From an uncultured Haemophilus sp. (GTDB lineage: Bacteria > Pseudomonadota > Gammaproteobacteria > Enterobacterales > Pasteurellaceae), in the NCBI GenBank assembly GCA_902482195.1, contig CABSZQ010000058.1, forward strand, positions 1-7,512: a DNA stretch of 7,512 bases. Reading direction: 5' to 3'. Both the position numbers and the translations under genes were made by a program. The notes under the pieces are model-generated. The model did not search any database, was not told the origin of the DNA, and saw nothing but the letters and a program-made list of their open reading frames with translations. Shown here piece after piece: positions 7,398-7,512 of the stretch (within the stretch, counting starts at the first letter, position 1; each line of letters opens with the position of its first letter).

Positions 7398-7427
7398 AAA
7401 GTTGTTCACCAAATCATGAACAACTTT
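7398..7427 (-). terminator. Rho-independent terminator of the leftward gene at the right edge
   Basis: An 11-base-pair perfect stem (7398-7408 with 7417-7427) encloses an eight-base loop. On the minus strand the stem runs into TTTTTTATT, the U-rich tail required for leftward termination. The plus strand lacks a good T tract after the stem. It separates the edge gene from the regulator-aas operon, which therefore needs its own promoter. Confidence 0.85.
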
Positions 7428-7438
7428 CTTAATCAGCT

Positions 7439-7512
7439 TTAGCTTTCAACTTTTCGCCATAGATCCTTACTGTAAATGACGCCCACTGGATTTTTCTTCG
7501 CCCCCATAATAG
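7439..7512 (-). CDS. 3' end of an unidentified leftward gene (partial)
   Basis: A reading frame enters from the right edge and ends with TAA at 7441-7439, giving a C-terminus of about 23 residues (MGAKKNPVGVIYSKDLWRKV, then Glu-Ser). A terminator follows 11 bases later, as expected for a gene end. A second minus-strand frame is also open to the edge and stops at 7431-7429, but it uses several rare arginine codons (CGA, AGA, AGG) and its stop nearly touches the hairpin, so it is less likely. The protein family is not recognised from so short a piece. Confidence 0.5.
   Translation of the reverse strand, partial: IMGAKKNPVGVIYSKDLWRKVES

Noticed and set aside
1..7512. Search by eye for an undescribed defence, mobile or RNA-based system
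   Set aside because: All long genes fall in known metabolic, lipid or regulatory families; no direct-repeat arrays, transposase, integrase, toxin-antitoxin pair or structured non-coding RNA was seen, and gaps between genes are short and explained by terminators and a promoter.

Overview
The window looks like chromosomal DNA from a member of the Pasteurellaceae. It is AT-rich and compact. It contains three copies of the 10-base core AAAGTGCGGT, the DNA uptake signal of the Haemophilus influenzae-type clade (Haemophilus, Aggregatibacter, Pasteurella multocida), and not the AAGCGGT form of the Actinobacillus pleuropneumoniae-type clade. The genus cannot be fixed from this sequence alone.

Left half (1-3197, + strand): oadA and oadB, the alpha (biotin-carrying carboxyltransferase) and beta (membrane decarboxylase / Na+ translocator) subunits of the sodium-pumping oxaloacetate decarboxylase. 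oadB starts 11 bases after the oadA stop, and its ribosome binding site overlaps that stop, so the two are co-transcribed. The usual gamma-subunit gene oadG and the operon promoter presumably lie just left of the window. The enzyme decarboxylates oxaloacetate to pyruvate and exports Na+. The operon ends at a strong hairpin (3169-3197) that serves both converging transcription units.

Right half (7371 down to 3215, - strand): a two-gene operon read leftwards. A 213-residue MerR-like regulator comes first, and its stop overlaps the start of the second gene as ATGA. The second gene encodes a 1149-residue protein that joins in one chain three activities: an LplT-type lysophospholipid flippase, a PlsC-type acyltransferase and an acyl-ACP synthetase. 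Together they would flip lysophospholipid inward, activate a fatty acid and re-acylate the lysolipid. In E. coli the same pathway uses two proteins, LplT and Aas. A candidate promoter and a small palindrome lie just upstream of the regulator gene.

Right edge (7398-7512): the 3' tip of another leftward gene, unidentified, ending before its own rho-independent terminator.

There is no CRISPR array, insertion sequence, phage gene, tRNA or rRNA, and every gene of any length belongs to a known family. The less ordinary points are the three-domain lipid-repair fusion, a second MerR-like helix-turn-helix inside the regulator, a G7 tract in the acyltransferase coding region, and a terminator whose two arms carry the same one-base variant of the uptake signal.
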